Assembly (NCBI RefSeq): GCF_002029255.1
Contig: NZ_MZGT01000028.1
Coordinates: 1-64,000, forward strand
DNA: 64,000 bases
Reading direction: 5' to 3'
Source of the DNA: Clostridium chromiireducens
Lineage (GTDB): Bacteria; Bacillota; Clostridia; Clostridiales; Clostridiaceae
Part shown: positions 30,726 to 39,373 of the stretch, piece after piece
How the letters are laid out: each line of letters starts with the position of its first letter
Numbering within the stretch: position 1 is the stretch's first letter
Notes under the pieces: model-generated
The model's database searches: none
What the model was told of the DNA's origin: nothing
What the model saw: the letters and a program-made list of their open reading frames with translations, nothing else
Made by a program: the position numbers and the translations under genes

Positions 30726-30781
30726 TATCATATTTCAACTGTTATATGATAGTCTATTATATACCCAGCTGAAATATGATA
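30726..30781 (-). repeat. inverted repeat after the GH25 gene
   Basis: TATCATATTTCAACTG pairs with CAGCTGAAATATGATA across a 24-nt loop that itself contains another TATATGATAG. It lies 12 bp after the GH25 stop codon on the minus strand. There is no T tract, so it is only a weak terminator candidate. Confidence 0.5.
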
Positions 30782-30792
30782 GATTGTTTGTA

Positions 30793-31734
30793 TTATAAAT
30801 TTACCTTTGAACGCACTTTTGACGTTTCTCCATCATAGTCAAAAGCTTCAATTGATACTTCTATTGGTGTATTCTTCTTCACATTGACCTTATTACTAAT
30901 TATTGTAAAGTTAGTGGCATTTTCATCTACTGTTCCAACCCACTCCTTATTAATAAATAAGTTATAACCTAATAAATCTACATCATTATTTCTATTCCAC
31001 GAGACATTTATGTTGCCATTCTGAAATCTTGCTTGTAAGCCTGTAACATTATCAGGTTGAGTCAATAAATCAATATTGTCTGGACCCCAATTTGCATCTA
31101 CTGGATTTCCAATACCCTCTACTGTTTCAGATTCACTGTATTGCCATATTTTCCACCTAGTCCATCCTCCTACATTCGGTGGTATTCTTGGATTTGTAGG
31201 TACTCTCAAATACATAGCTATCCATAGAGGCATATTTTTCAAGGGAAATCCACGCCCAGGAATATTAAAATTATTATAAAGTTCTATAAAAAATAATCCT
31301 GTGTACAACATGAGCCTTCTTCTAGTTTTTCTCTCAAATCTTTTTCTAAACCTATCAATCCAATTAATTAACACAGTAGTTGATATTGATTTATCTACAG
31401 GTGTTTCTACATCTAAAACTGGAAATAATTCACCATAATCGCGGTTTCCAAAACCTTGTTGCAACACATTTATAAAGTCGTCACATTGTCTATCAGCATC
31501 TGTTAAATCATAAGAAGGGACTCCAAAATGATACGCTCCAACTGGGATTCCATAATTTCTACTAGCTGCTGCAAATTCTAAAAACCTCCTATCTACCCTA
31601 AACCTCCCAGTAGCCGAGCCTGAAGATCTTAAATATAGAAAGTCTACTTTGGTTGCTATTACATCGAATTGAACATTTGTAGTATATTCATTTATGTCTA
31701 TCCCAAAAAGACTTCTAGGATTTCTGTCTTGCAT
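30793..31734 (-). CDS. GH25 muramidase with C-terminal beta domain, no signal peptide
   Basis: 313 residues. The GH25 lysozyme fold spans about 8-220, with GIDINEY (D13), FPVLDVETP (D108 and E110, the catalytic pair region), LMLYTG and WKIWQYSES. A C-terminal fibronectin-like segment (about 228-313) follows. The family cleaves the MurNAc-GlcNAc bond of peptidoglycan. No N-terminal signal peptide or membrane segment is visible, and no holin or phage genes are near. It may therefore be released by mother-cell lysis, act on the spore, or use a non-classical route. Ribosome binding site GGAGG. Confidence 0.82.
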   Translation of the reverse strand: MQDRNPRSLFGIDINEYTTNVQFDVIATKVDFLYLRSSGSATGRFRVDRRFLEFAAASRNYGIPVGAYHFGVPSYDLTDADRQCDDFINVLQQGFGNRDYGELFPVLDVETPVDKSISTTVLINWIDRFRKRFERKTRRRLMLYTGLFFIELYNNFNIPGRGFPLKNMPLWIAMYLRVPTNPRIPPNVGGWTRWKIWQYSESETVEGIGNPVDANWGPDNIDLLTQPDNVTGLQARFQNGNINVSWNRNNDVDLLGYNLFINKEWVGTVDENATNFTIISNKVNVKKNTPIEVSIEAFDYDGETSKVRSKVNL

Positions 31735-31790
31735 ATTTCCTCCAAATAAAAATACTCCTATAATATAAATATTAATTTATATAAAAAAAG

Positions 31791-31818
31791 TGCCTATAAT
31801 TATTAAATAATTATAGGC
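31791..31818 (-). terminator. terminator of the two-component operon
   Basis: GCCTATAATTATT pairs with AATAATTATAGGC and is followed on the minus strand by ACTTTTTTTATAT. The stem starts within the last codons of the histidine kinase gene and includes its stop codon. Confidence 0.9.
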
Positions 31819-33319
31819 TTAATTGAACATAAAAACTTATATTATTACCTACAGATTCAGCCCATATCTTTCCTTCATGTAATTCCACGATATTCTTTGA
31901 AATTGCAAGACCTAAGCCAGATCCCCCAGTATTTGTATTTCTCGATTCATCTAATCGATAAAATCTATCAAATAGCTTATCTGTTTTTTCTTTTGAAAGA
32001 TGATCTCCTTTATTTCTAAATAAAACTATTGCGAAATTATCTTTTTCATATAATCCTATCATTATTTCTCCTGGTTTATATGAATATTTAATAGCATTAG
32101 TGATTAAATTCTCAAATACTCTCAGCATCTTTAATGTATCTATAAATACATATATCTTCTCAGACTCAAATTTCTTATATACGGTTAAATTATTTTCATC
32201 AAATAATGGTGTTAATTCCTCAACTAATTGTGATAAAAACTCTGCTAAATTAACTTTCGTTTTTGTTAAAGTTATTCCATTATTATTAAGTTTAGTATAT
32301 TCAAATAAATCTTCAATTAACAATTTTAATCTTTCAGCTTTATTAAAGGCTATACTCAAATATTCTTTCATTTCATCTTCATCTTTATATCTTTTTTGCA
32401 GAACAAGTCCTAGGTATCCCATCACAGAAGTTAGCGGTGTTCTCAAATCGTGAGATACATTTGTTATTAAATCTGTTTTTGTTTTTTCCGCATCTCGTTC
32501 AGTATTAATTTTCTCTCCTATCTCCTTTGCCATATGATTTATATTAAAGGCGATATTCTTAATTTCATCTGTTCCCCTTTCTTGAATTCTATAATTTAGA
32601 TTCCCACTAGCAATTATCTTTAAACCAATTGCAATTTCATCTAAATACTTCATTTTATTATTAGTTATAACTACAAAAGAAACTATAAATACCACAAATG
32701 TTAAAATCAGAGCAAGCGACGAATTAGAAGTATTAATCGTACTATATGTTATATTAGCTTCAGGTATTTTGGAATATATTAAATAAATTCTTTCCCCTCC
32801 TATTTTTAATGGCATTATATAATTTTTTTCCTTTACTTCACCAGACTTTTCATAATTAACATTTGTCATCGCACTTTTTAACGCACTATATATGTCTATA
32901 TTTTCTTCCACCACATTTTTAGTTTTATATAATACTTTCCCATCTAAATCAGTTATGTAGCTCTTATCTCCTCCTGATACATTTTCCAAAATATTATCGA
33001 TTTTGCTTTTATCCTTTAGCGTTAAATTTTCTTCTGATTCTATTTGCTTCGCTAGATTGCTCGCAGTCCTTTCAATAGAATCATAATCGTAAGTTATTTT
33101 AGGCTCGTTATATTCCTTTTTAAGAAAGTTATTGGTAAAGCTATAAAAAATAAATGATATTAAGAAACATATACCAACAACCATCATCAATTCAAACCTT
33201 ATGCTTTTCTCGATTTTTTCTTTTGTGATACTTACCATTTTTTCAATGTACTGCAGTATCTTTGAATCAGAGACATTATCTTTCAAGTTTTTATGATTCT
33301 TTAGTTCGCTATTTTTCAA
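31811..33319 (-). CDS. sensor histidine kinase
   Basis: 502 residues. Two membrane helices (about 42-62 and 200-220) flank an extracytoplasmic sensor region of about 135 residues; then HAMP (about 222-275), HisKA with phospho-accepting H290 in TNVSHDLRTP, and an ATPase domain with FENLITNAIKYS and GGSGLGLAISKNI. The start is TTG at 33319 with a G-rich GGGGTAGG site; it overlaps the response regulator by 11 bp. Overall layout is like VanS-type kinases, but the sensor part is not recognisable, so the signal is unknown. Confidence 0.9.
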   Translation of the reverse strand: MKNSELKNHKNLKDNVSDSKILQYIEKMVSITKEKIEKSIRFELMMVVGICFLISFIFYSFTNNFLKKEYNEPKITYDYDSIERTASNLAKQIESEENLTLKDKSKIDNILENVSGGDKSYITDLDGKVLYKTKNVVEENIDIYSALKSAMTNVNYEKSGEVKEKNYIMPLKIGGERIYLIYSKIPEANITYSTINTSNSSLALILTFVVFIVSFVVITNNKMKYLDEIAIGLKIIASGNLNYRIQERGTDEIKNIAFNINHMAKEIGEKINTERDAEKTKTDLITNVSHDLRTPLTSVMGYLGLVLQKRYKDEDEMKEYLSIAFNKAERLKLLIEDLFEYTKLNNNGITLTKTKVNLAEFLSQLVEELTPLFDENNLTVYKKFESEKIYVFIDTLKMLRVFENLITNAIKYSYKPGEIMIGLYEKDNFAIVLFRNKGDHLSKEKTDKLFDRFYRLDESRNTNTGGSGLGLAISKNIVELHEGKIWAESVGNNISFYVQLSL

Positions 33320-34016
33320 TTTTATAGCCTACCCCCCACACAGTCTTTATAAATCTAGGATTTCTTGGATTCTCCTCTATCTTTTCTCTTATTTTTCTTA
33401 TATGGACCATTACAGTATTATCTGATGTCATAAATTCCTGATTCCAAACACTCTCGTAAATATTTTCTATAGAGAATACCTTTCCGCGGCTTTGAGCAAG
33501 TAATGATAAAATATCAAATTCTGTTGGGGTAAGTTTTAATAAATTATCTCCTAATAACACTTCATGCGTTTCTAAATTTATACTTAAATCTTCTATTTGT
33601 ATTAGGTTTTTATCATCTGCAGTTGAAGCACTTTCTTTCTTTCCAAACTTATAAAATCTTCTTAACTGAGATTTAACTCTTGCCACAAGCTCTAATGGGT
33701 TGAATGGTTTTGTCAGATAATCATCGGCTCCCATATTAAGACCTAGTATCTTATCAATGTCTTCACTCTTAGCTGAAAGCATTATTATAGGCATTTCTTT
33801 CATTTCTCTAATTTTCAAACAGGCTTCTATACCGTTTAAGTTAGGCATCATAACATCTAGAATAATTAAGTCTATTTCATTTTCTTGAAGTATATTAATT
33901 GCCTCTAATCCATCACAAGCTTTGATCGTATTATATCCATCACTCTTAAGATATATATCAACTAAATCTCTTATTTCCTTCTCATCATCAACTATTAAAA
34001 TTGTTCCTTTATCCAA
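33309..34016 (-). CDS. OmpR-family response regulator
   Basis: About 235 residues. The receiver domain (1-120) has the acidic pair DDE, phosphorylation site D54 in LIILDVMMP, and the Lys of TKPFNP. A winged-helix DNA-binding domain follows (about 140-235, LTPTEFDILSLLAQSRGKVFS...VHIRKIREKI). TTG at 34016 is preferred: AGGAG is nine bases upstream, whereas the ATG at 34025 abuts that site. First gene of the pair with the kinase. Confidence 0.92.
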   Translation of the reverse strand: MDKGTILIVDDEKEIRDLVDIYLKSDGYNTIKACDGLEAINILQENEIDLIILDVMMPNLNGIEACLKIREMKEMPIIMLSAKSEDIDKILGLNMGADDYLTKPFNPLELVARVKSQLRRFYKFGKKESASTADDKNLIQIEDLSINLETHEVLLGDNLLKLTPTEFDILSLLAQSRGKVFSIENIYESVWNQEFMTSDNTVMVHIRKIREKIEENPRNPRFIKTVWGVGYKIEK

Positions 34017-34175
34017 AAAGATCATCTCCTATTTCAAAATTTCTATGCCTAATTCTATTATAATTTCATTTTAACTGAAAGACCTTAAAAAAATCACTAA
34101 TAGTTCTTAATATTTTCTAAATTATAAACATACTTAATTAAGCAACACATTTATATTAATTAATAAAATTAATAT

Positions 34176-34226
34176 AGATAATTAATGACTTGATTTTAAA
34201 TAAATCACTGTTATCATTAATTATCT
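34176..34226 (-). terminator. hairpin after the ABC-F gene
   Basis: AGATAATTAATGA pairs with TCATTAATTATCT around a 25-nt loop with a small inner stem, about 25 bp past the ABC-F stop. The T tract is weak, so termination strength is uncertain. Confidence 0.55.
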
Positions 34227-34249
34227 ATTCTTTATTTTTCTATTAAATT

Positions 34250-36175
34250 TTAATCTATAGTTGAGAGTTCTTCCCATTTTTCATAAAGCTTTTCAATACT
34301 TTCTTCAATAGCTTTGATTTCCTTATTAACTCTTCCACTTTCAACAGGATTAGAATAAACCTCTTCTTTGCAAAGTTCCTCTTGTAACTTTTCAAGTACT
34401 TCTTCATTTTCCGTTATTCTAGATTCTATCATCTTAACCTCATTTTGTTTTGCCTTAGCTTCTTTCTCTAAAGCTTTTTTCTTTTTCTTTTCCTCATTTA
34501 TTTGAGTTTTAGTCTTTCCAGTTGCTAAGCTCTCATAGGTTTCAAATCTCTGAGGATTCTTTTTCTTTTCAGTATAATAAGTATAATTTCCTAGATATTC
34601 ATTTACTCCGTTTTCTTCTAGTTCTAATATTCTATTAATTACTTTATTTAAGAAATATCTATCATGGGAAATTACTATTAGCGTACCATCATAACTTAAA
34701 ATTGCTTCTTCAAGCGCTTCCCTTGAAGGAATATCTAAATGGTTTGTAGGTTCATCTAAAAGAAGCAGATTTGATTTAGACAACATTAGTTTTAAAAGAT
34801 TTACCCTGCATCTTTCCCCACCACTTAGCTTGTTTATCTCCTTAAATACATCATCTCCTCTAAAAAGAAACGATCCTAGAAACCCTCTAAGTTCACTTGT
34901 AGTTAACTCCGGAAAATCATCCCACACTTCATTTAAAACTGTTTTATCAAGATTAAGATTAGATTGCTCTTGATCATAATATCCCACATTAACATTTACC
35001 CCTAATACCTTAACCCCAAAATCGCTCTTAACCTTATCCATTATTATATTAAAAAGAGTTGTTTTCCCTCGCCCATTTTCTCCTATTAGTGCAACCTTTT
35101 CTCCCCTTTTTAAGTCAAAAGATAGATTAGAAAATAGTTTTTTATCACCATAACTCTTCGCTAACTTTTCAAGATGTAGTACATCATACCCACTTTTAAC
35201 TGATGCCTCAAATTCAATTTTAGAAGCAGACTTTTCCTTATCCGGTGCATCTACAAGTTCCATCTTATCAAGAGCCTTTTCTCTACTTTCAGCAGCTTTA
35301 ATACTCTTTTCTCTATTAAAAGATCTAAACTTTTCTATTATCGCTTCTTGTCTTTTTATTTCTGCCTGTTGTAAATTATAGGCCTTTAACTTAGAATCAT
35401 AATCTTTTTTCATGAGTTCTAAAGACTTTGTGTATGGCGCATGATAACAGTTCACATGCCCATTTATAACTTGGAATGTTGATGTTGTTACAGAATCCAA
35501 GAAAAATCTATCATGTGAAATAACAATAACAGTTCCTTTATAAGCCTTTAAATATTCTTCCAGCCATTCAATTGCTTCCAAGTCTAAATGATTTGTAGGC
35601 TCATCAAGTAATAATATATCCGGTTTCAATAGTAGAAGTTTACAAAGGGCAACTCTAGTTTTCTGTCCACCACTTAATGTTGATATAGATTTATTAAAAT
35701 CTTCTTCTATAAATCCAAGACCTTTAACTACACGAGAAATTTCTCCCTTGTAAGTATATCCTCCTCTATTTTCATAGAGGTCATGCGCCATTCCATAATC
35801 TTTTATATTTTTTTCATGGTAAGAGGCGTTTTTTTCATCATAAGGCTCATTCATTTTTAATTCTAAATCTGCAATTTTCTTTTCTAATTTTTGAAGATCT
35901 TCAAATACTAGAAGCATCTCTTCATATATAGTATTACATGTATCTAAAGCCAAATGTTGAGCAAGATATCCTAATGACCTATTCCTATCAATAAAAACTT
36001 CGCCCTCATCCTGAGCTAGTTCCTTTGAAAGTATTCTAAATAATGTTGTCTTTCCTTCTCCATTTGATCCAATAATACCAACTTTATCTCCTTCATTAAT
36101 TGAAAATGTTATATCTTTTAAAATAGTATCTATTCCATAACTTTTACATATATTTTTACAACTTAAAACAATCAT
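34250..36175 (-). CDS. ABC-F family ribosome-associated ATPase
   Basis: 641 residues with two ABC domains and no membrane segment. Walker A motifs are GSNGEGKTT and GENGRGKTT; signatures are LSGGQKTR and LSGGERCR; both Walker B regions read LLLDEPTNHLD. A linker of about 80 residues (the P-site tRNA interaction motif region) joins them, and the C terminus is a charged coiled coil (about 540-641). It acts on the ribosome in translation or in antibiotic protection; the YdiF/Uup-like layout favours a housekeeping role. ATG follows GGAGGATAAAAA. Divergent from the TetR gene. Confidence 0.9.
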   Translation of the reverse strand: MIVLSCKNICKSYGIDTILKDITFSINEGDKVGIIGSNGEGKTTLFRILSKELAQDEGEVFIDRNRSLGYLAQHLALDTCNTIYEEMLLVFEDLQKLEKKIADLELKMNEPYDEKNASYHEKNIKDYGMAHDLYENRGGYTYKGEISRVVKGLGFIEEDFNKSISTLSGGQKTRVALCKLLLLKPDILLLDEPTNHLDLEAIEWLEEYLKAYKGTVIVISHDRFFLDSVTTSTFQVINGHVNCYHAPYTKSLELMKKDYDSKLKAYNLQQAEIKRQEAIIEKFRSFNREKSIKAAESREKALDKMELVDAPDKEKSASKIEFEASVKSGYDVLHLEKLAKSYGDKKLFSNLSFDLKRGEKVALIGENGRGKTTLFNIIMDKVKSDFGVKVLGVNVNVGYYDQEQSNLNLDKTVLNEVWDDFPELTTSELRGFLGSFLFRGDDVFKEINKLSGGERCRVNLLKLMLSKSNLLLLDEPTNHLDIPSREALEEAILSYDGTLIVISHDRYFLNKVINRILELEENGVNEYLGNYTYYTEKKKNPQRFETYESLATGKTKTQINEEKKKKKALEKEAKAKQNEVKMIESRITENEEVLEKLQEELCKEEVYSNPVESGRVNKEIKAIEESIEKLYEKWEELSTID

Positions 36176-36285
36176 TTTTTATCCTCCGGTAATTTAACTG
36201 AAAATCAAAATACACTTAAGTAAAATTTAAATTAATAATTAGCATAGATCCACAATTAAAATTCTTTGTAGCTCTTAATAAACCT

Positions 36286-36393
36286 AATTGTGCTGAAACA
36301 ATTTTGATTGCGCTTTAGGATTTTTTCAGCAGTTCTAACTTTTTCTATCTGTGAGAAGTTCTTAATTGTGCTTAATAAGTTCCGAATTACACT
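36286..36393. repeat. degenerate AATTGTGCT-type repeats in the ABC-F/tetR gap
   Basis: In the 427-bp divergent gap, AATTGTGCT (36286), GATTGCGCT (36306), AATTGTGCT (36364) and AATTACACT (36385) recur with spacings of 20, 58 and 21 bp. The paired spacing is about two helical turns, so regulator binding sites are possible. In this AT-rich DNA chance is also possible. Imperfect inverted ACTTTCGCTTT and AAAGTGAAAGT flank the tetR promoter area (about 36519-36590). Confidence 0.35.
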
Positions 36394-36602
36394 TCTCGCT
36401 CTTTCTATAGGTGCGCACTTTTTTTATCTGTGTAGATTTTCTTTCTTAATTATACTATTTTCTTGCTGTTATATCAATTTAAGCAAATTTGAAAGATAAT
36501 GTCTGTATGTATATATACACTTTCGCTTTGATTAATATATAATTTGGATTATTAATTAATTTGATTTATAATTAAAGTGAAAGTATACTCTGGAGGCAGC
36601 AT

Positions 36603-37217
36603 ATGACTTTAAAAAATATAACAACAAATTTCACAAAAAATAAAAAACAACTTAAGGAGAAAGAATTATTTTTATCAGCCTATGATTTATTTCTCAAGAA
36701 TGGCATAGAAAAAACTTCTATTGATGATATTGCCAAAAATGCTGGTGTTGCTAAAGGTACTTTCTATTTATACTTTAATGATAAATATGATATTTTAAAT
36801 AAACTGATTCTCCAAAAAAGCAATGAAATCATAAGGGAAGCTTTAGCTAAAACAAATAATTCAGGAATTAAAGATTTTAGGGAAAGAACACTATTTTTTA
36901 TAGATTATATAATAAACTACTTAAAGAATAATATATCTTTACTAAAAATAATAAATAAGAATATTTCATGGGGATTATACAGAAAAGCTATAATGAAACC
37001 AGAATCCTATGATGATGTAAATAAAGTACTTGATATTTTCATTAAAAACTTAACTAGTGAAGGTATGAGCAAAGAAGAGGCCGAAATGACACTATTTATG
37101 ATAATTGAATTAGTGGGAAGTGTATGCTTTACAACAATTATTCTTAAAGAACCTACCGATATTGAAAGTATAAAACCAATCTTATTTAAAAAGATTCTAG
37201 CAATGATAAAAGTTTAA
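36603..37217 (+). CDS. TetR/AcrR-family transcriptional regulator
   Basis: 204 residues. An N-terminal helix-turn-helix (about 22-66) with TSIDDIAKNAGVAKGTFYLYF is classical TetR; the C-terminal helical ligand-binding part is not assignable. ATG follows CTGGAGGCAGCAT. It is divergent from the ABC-F gene, and regulation of itself or that neighbour is a reasonable guess. It ends at a strong shared terminator. Confidence 0.9.
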   Translation: MTLKNITTNFTKNKKQLKEKELFLSAYDLFLKNGIEKTSIDDIAKNAGVAKGTFYLYFNDKYDILNKLILQKSNEIIREALAKTNNSGIKDFRERTLFFIDYIINYLKNNISLLKIINKNISWGLYRKAIMKPESYDDVNKVLDIFIKNLTSEGMSKEEAEMTLFMIIELVGSVCFTTIILKEPTDIESIKPILFKKILAMIKV

Positions 37218-37238
37218 TTTTAAAATTATATAATTAAG

Positions 37239-37290
37239 AATCCTCTAAAAACTTTAAATAAATTAATTTAAAACTTTTAGAGGATTTTTA
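37239..37290. terminator. bidirectional terminator
   Basis: AATCCTCTAAAA pairs with TTTTAGAGGATT and runs into TTTT; it separates tetR (plus) from the convergent unknown gene (minus). Confidence 0.85.
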
Positions 37291-37305
37291 CATCCAAGTA
37301 CATGT

Positions 37306-37782
37306 TTATTTATGTTTATAACCCTTATCACAGTATGCTAATGTTAATTTTATTAACCTTTTAACTACCACTCTTACTATTGGTCGTGGAATTCTATATG
37401 AGTAAAGCGTAGCAAAGATACCTGGGTGTGCTCGTTCAATTTTTGAATAGATTTTATTTACATCATTTTCAGATTCAGCTCTTTCAAGATCTTCTGATTC
37501 ATTTAAATCAAAATCTAAATTTCTAAGAACATCAAATGTACTCGGTATCGTATCATTAGCTATATTGTAATCATCACCTCTACTAAAAGCATCATTAGGA
37601 TTATCAGAATAGTAACATAATTCTGGAAGTCCTGTTTCAGACGGAAATAAATCTAGACTACGATTTTCACTTCTAGAAAGAAAGTTATCATAAATGTTAC
37701 TTTCCATAAATGATGGTGGAACAAATCTAATGTCACTATCATCTTGTCTAACTTGAGACATATATTTCTCAGCTGGATTCAT
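37306..37782 (-). CDS. hypothetical acidic protein
   Basis: 158 residues, not recognised. The N-terminal two thirds is acidic and rich in Asp, Glu, Ser and Asn with no signal peptide or membrane helix. The C-terminal 40 residues are basic and hydrophobic (RIPRPIVRVVVKRLIKLTLAYC) and could form an amphipathic helix. A good GGAGGTAATTCAAA site supports translation from 37782. It is divergent from the class V aminotransferase gene, with a 157-bp AT-rich spacer. Confidence 0.65.
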   Translation of the reverse strand: MNPAEKYMSQVRQDDSDIRFVPPSFMESNIYDNFLSRSENRSLDLFPSETGLPELCYYSDNPNDAFSRGDDYNIANDTIPSTFDVLRNLDFDLNESEDLERAESENDVNKIYSKIERAHPGIFATLYSYRIPRPIVRVVVKRLIKLTLAYCDKGYKHK

Positions 37783-37939
37783 TTTGAATTACCTCCTATA
37801 AATAATATTTACTACTTTTATTAATATGCATCATAAATATATATAGTACAGAATTTTAAAGAAAAGGAATGAATTTTAGTCCATTATTAAGTGAACAATA
37901 TATATATTATAGGAATAATATATATTGGAGGAGATGCAT

Positions 37940-39247
37940 ATGAAGATAGAAAACAAAGAAGACATCAGAGACTTATTTGTTGGATTAGATGAAAAAGTTT
38001 GTGACTGTAATGGTAACTGTATAGATGCAATAAATTTTGATAATGCAGCCACAACTCCGCCTATTAAGTCAAGTATTGAATATATAAAACAATTAAGCAA
38101 TACTTATGCCTCTATAGGTAGGGGAACTGGACAAAATGCTGAAATAACTACCAATTTATATAGAGAATCTAAAGATTTTTTAATGAATTTTTTTAATGTA
38201 AAGGATAAGGAAAAGTATATTGTAATCTATGTAAGCAATACTACTGAAGGTATAAATAAATTAGCAAACACTCTTTCAAAGAGTCCTAATGAATTAATAC
38301 TAACTTCAAGAATGGAGCATCACTCAAACGATTTACCATGGCGAAAAAGAGGAGAAGTAGATTATATTGAAGTAGATGAACACGGCAGACTTAAAATTGA
38401 CGAATTAGAAGAGAAACTAAAGAGAAATAATGGCAGAATAAAGTATGTTTCTATTACCGGTGCCTCCAATGTAACAGGCTATAAGAATGAAATCCATTCT
38501 ATAGCAAAATTGGTTCATAAGTACAATGCTAAATTAATTGTGGATGGTGCGCAGCTTGTACCTCACACCAGAGTTAATATTAGCGGAGAAACAGACGATG
38601 AACAAATTGACTTTTTAGTATTTTCATCACACAAAATTTATTCTCCTTTTGGCGTTGGAGTGATAATAGGTTTAAAAGAAGATTTTATTAATCCAGATCC
38701 AGATTATATTGGTGGTGGAACAGTTGAATTAGTTCTTGATAATGAGATAGCACTTCTTCCTCCACCAGAGAGAAATGAGGCTGGAACTCCGAACTTTTTA
38801 GGAGTAATGGGGTTAATCAATTCACTAAGAATTGTAAATAGTATTGGATATGATAATATAGAGCAGCATGAACGAATTCTATTAAAGCATACTATAGAAG
38901 GTTTAAATGAAATTCCTAAAATTATAAATTATGGTGATACCGAAGATATTAGTGACAGACTTGGAATTACAACCTTTAATCTAGAAGATATGTATCATCA
39001 TGACTTGGCAAATATATTAGCTAAAAGAAAAGGAATTTCAGTAAGGCATGGATGGTTTTGTGCTCACCCTTATTGTAGGAGACTTATGAATGTAAGCGAA
39101 AATGAGGCGAAAGAATTTCTTCAAAATCCTGCAAAAAAAATGTTTGGAATGGTAAGGGTAAGTTTTGCTCTATACAATACAATCGATGAAGTAGATATTT
39201 TTCTCAATGTTATAGAAGATATAAGTCTTGGAAAGATACAACGATAA
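37940..39247 (+). CDS. class V aminotransferase / cysteine-desulfurase-like PLP enzyme
   Basis: 435 residues, fold type I PLP enzyme. Visible are FDNAATTPP at the start of the core, the cofactor Asp D202 in VDGAQLVPH, and the Schiff-base lysine K232 in FSSHKIYSPFGVG. It differs from standard NifS/SufS by an N-terminal extension with three close cysteines (C21, C23, C27) and a late WFCAHPYCRRL segment. Desulfurase or related C-S/C-N lyase activity is likely, but the substrate is unknown. ATG at 37940 is preferred, eight bases after GGAGG; the TTG at 37925 is within the site. Monocistronic. Confidence 0.82.
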   Translation: MKIENKEDIRDLFVGLDEKVCDCNGNCIDAINFDNAATTPPIKSSIEYIKQLSNTYASIGRGTGQNAEITTNLYRESKDFLMNFFNVKDKEKYIVIYVSNTTEGINKLANTLSKSPNELILTSRMEHHSNDLPWRKRGEVDYIEVDEHGRLKIDELEEKLKRNNGRIKYVSITGASNVTGYKNEIHSIAKLVHKYNAKLIVDGAQLVPHTRVNISGETDDEQIDFLVFSSHKIYSPFGVGVIIGLKEDFINPDPDYIGGGTVELVLDNEIALLPPPERNEAGTPNFLGVMGLINSLRIVNSIGYDNIEQHERILLKHTIEGLNEIPKIINYGDTEDISDRLGITTFNLEDMYHHDLANILAKRKGISVRHGWFCAHPYCRRLMNVSENEAKEFLQNPAKKMFGMVRVSFALYNTIDEVDIFLNVIEDISLGKIQR

Positions 39248-39317
39248 GTCTTTATTTAAATCTGCACCTAAATATATTATAAGTTAGTTATCATTTAGAT
39301 TAATTATTATTATTTTA

Positions 39318-39352
39318 GGGATGTAATTAAAATAATATTTTAATTACATCCC
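39318..39352. terminator. bidirectional terminator
   Basis: GGGATGTAATTAAAAT pairs perfectly with ATTTTAATTACATCCC around a 3-nt loop, between the convergent aminotransferase and phosphofructokinase genes. Confidence 0.85.
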
Positions 39353-39373
39353 AACTTTGATAATCAATTATGC

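Noticed and set aside
30793..31734. Prophage lysis module
   Set aside because: No holin, structural or integrase genes are nearby; the neighbours are chromosomal regulators and wall proteins.
31811..34016. VanS/VanR vancomycin-resistance system
   Set aside because: The general kinase and OmpR architecture is shared, but no vanHAX-type genes are adjacent and ddl is an ordinary D-Ala-D-Ala ligase 8 kb away.
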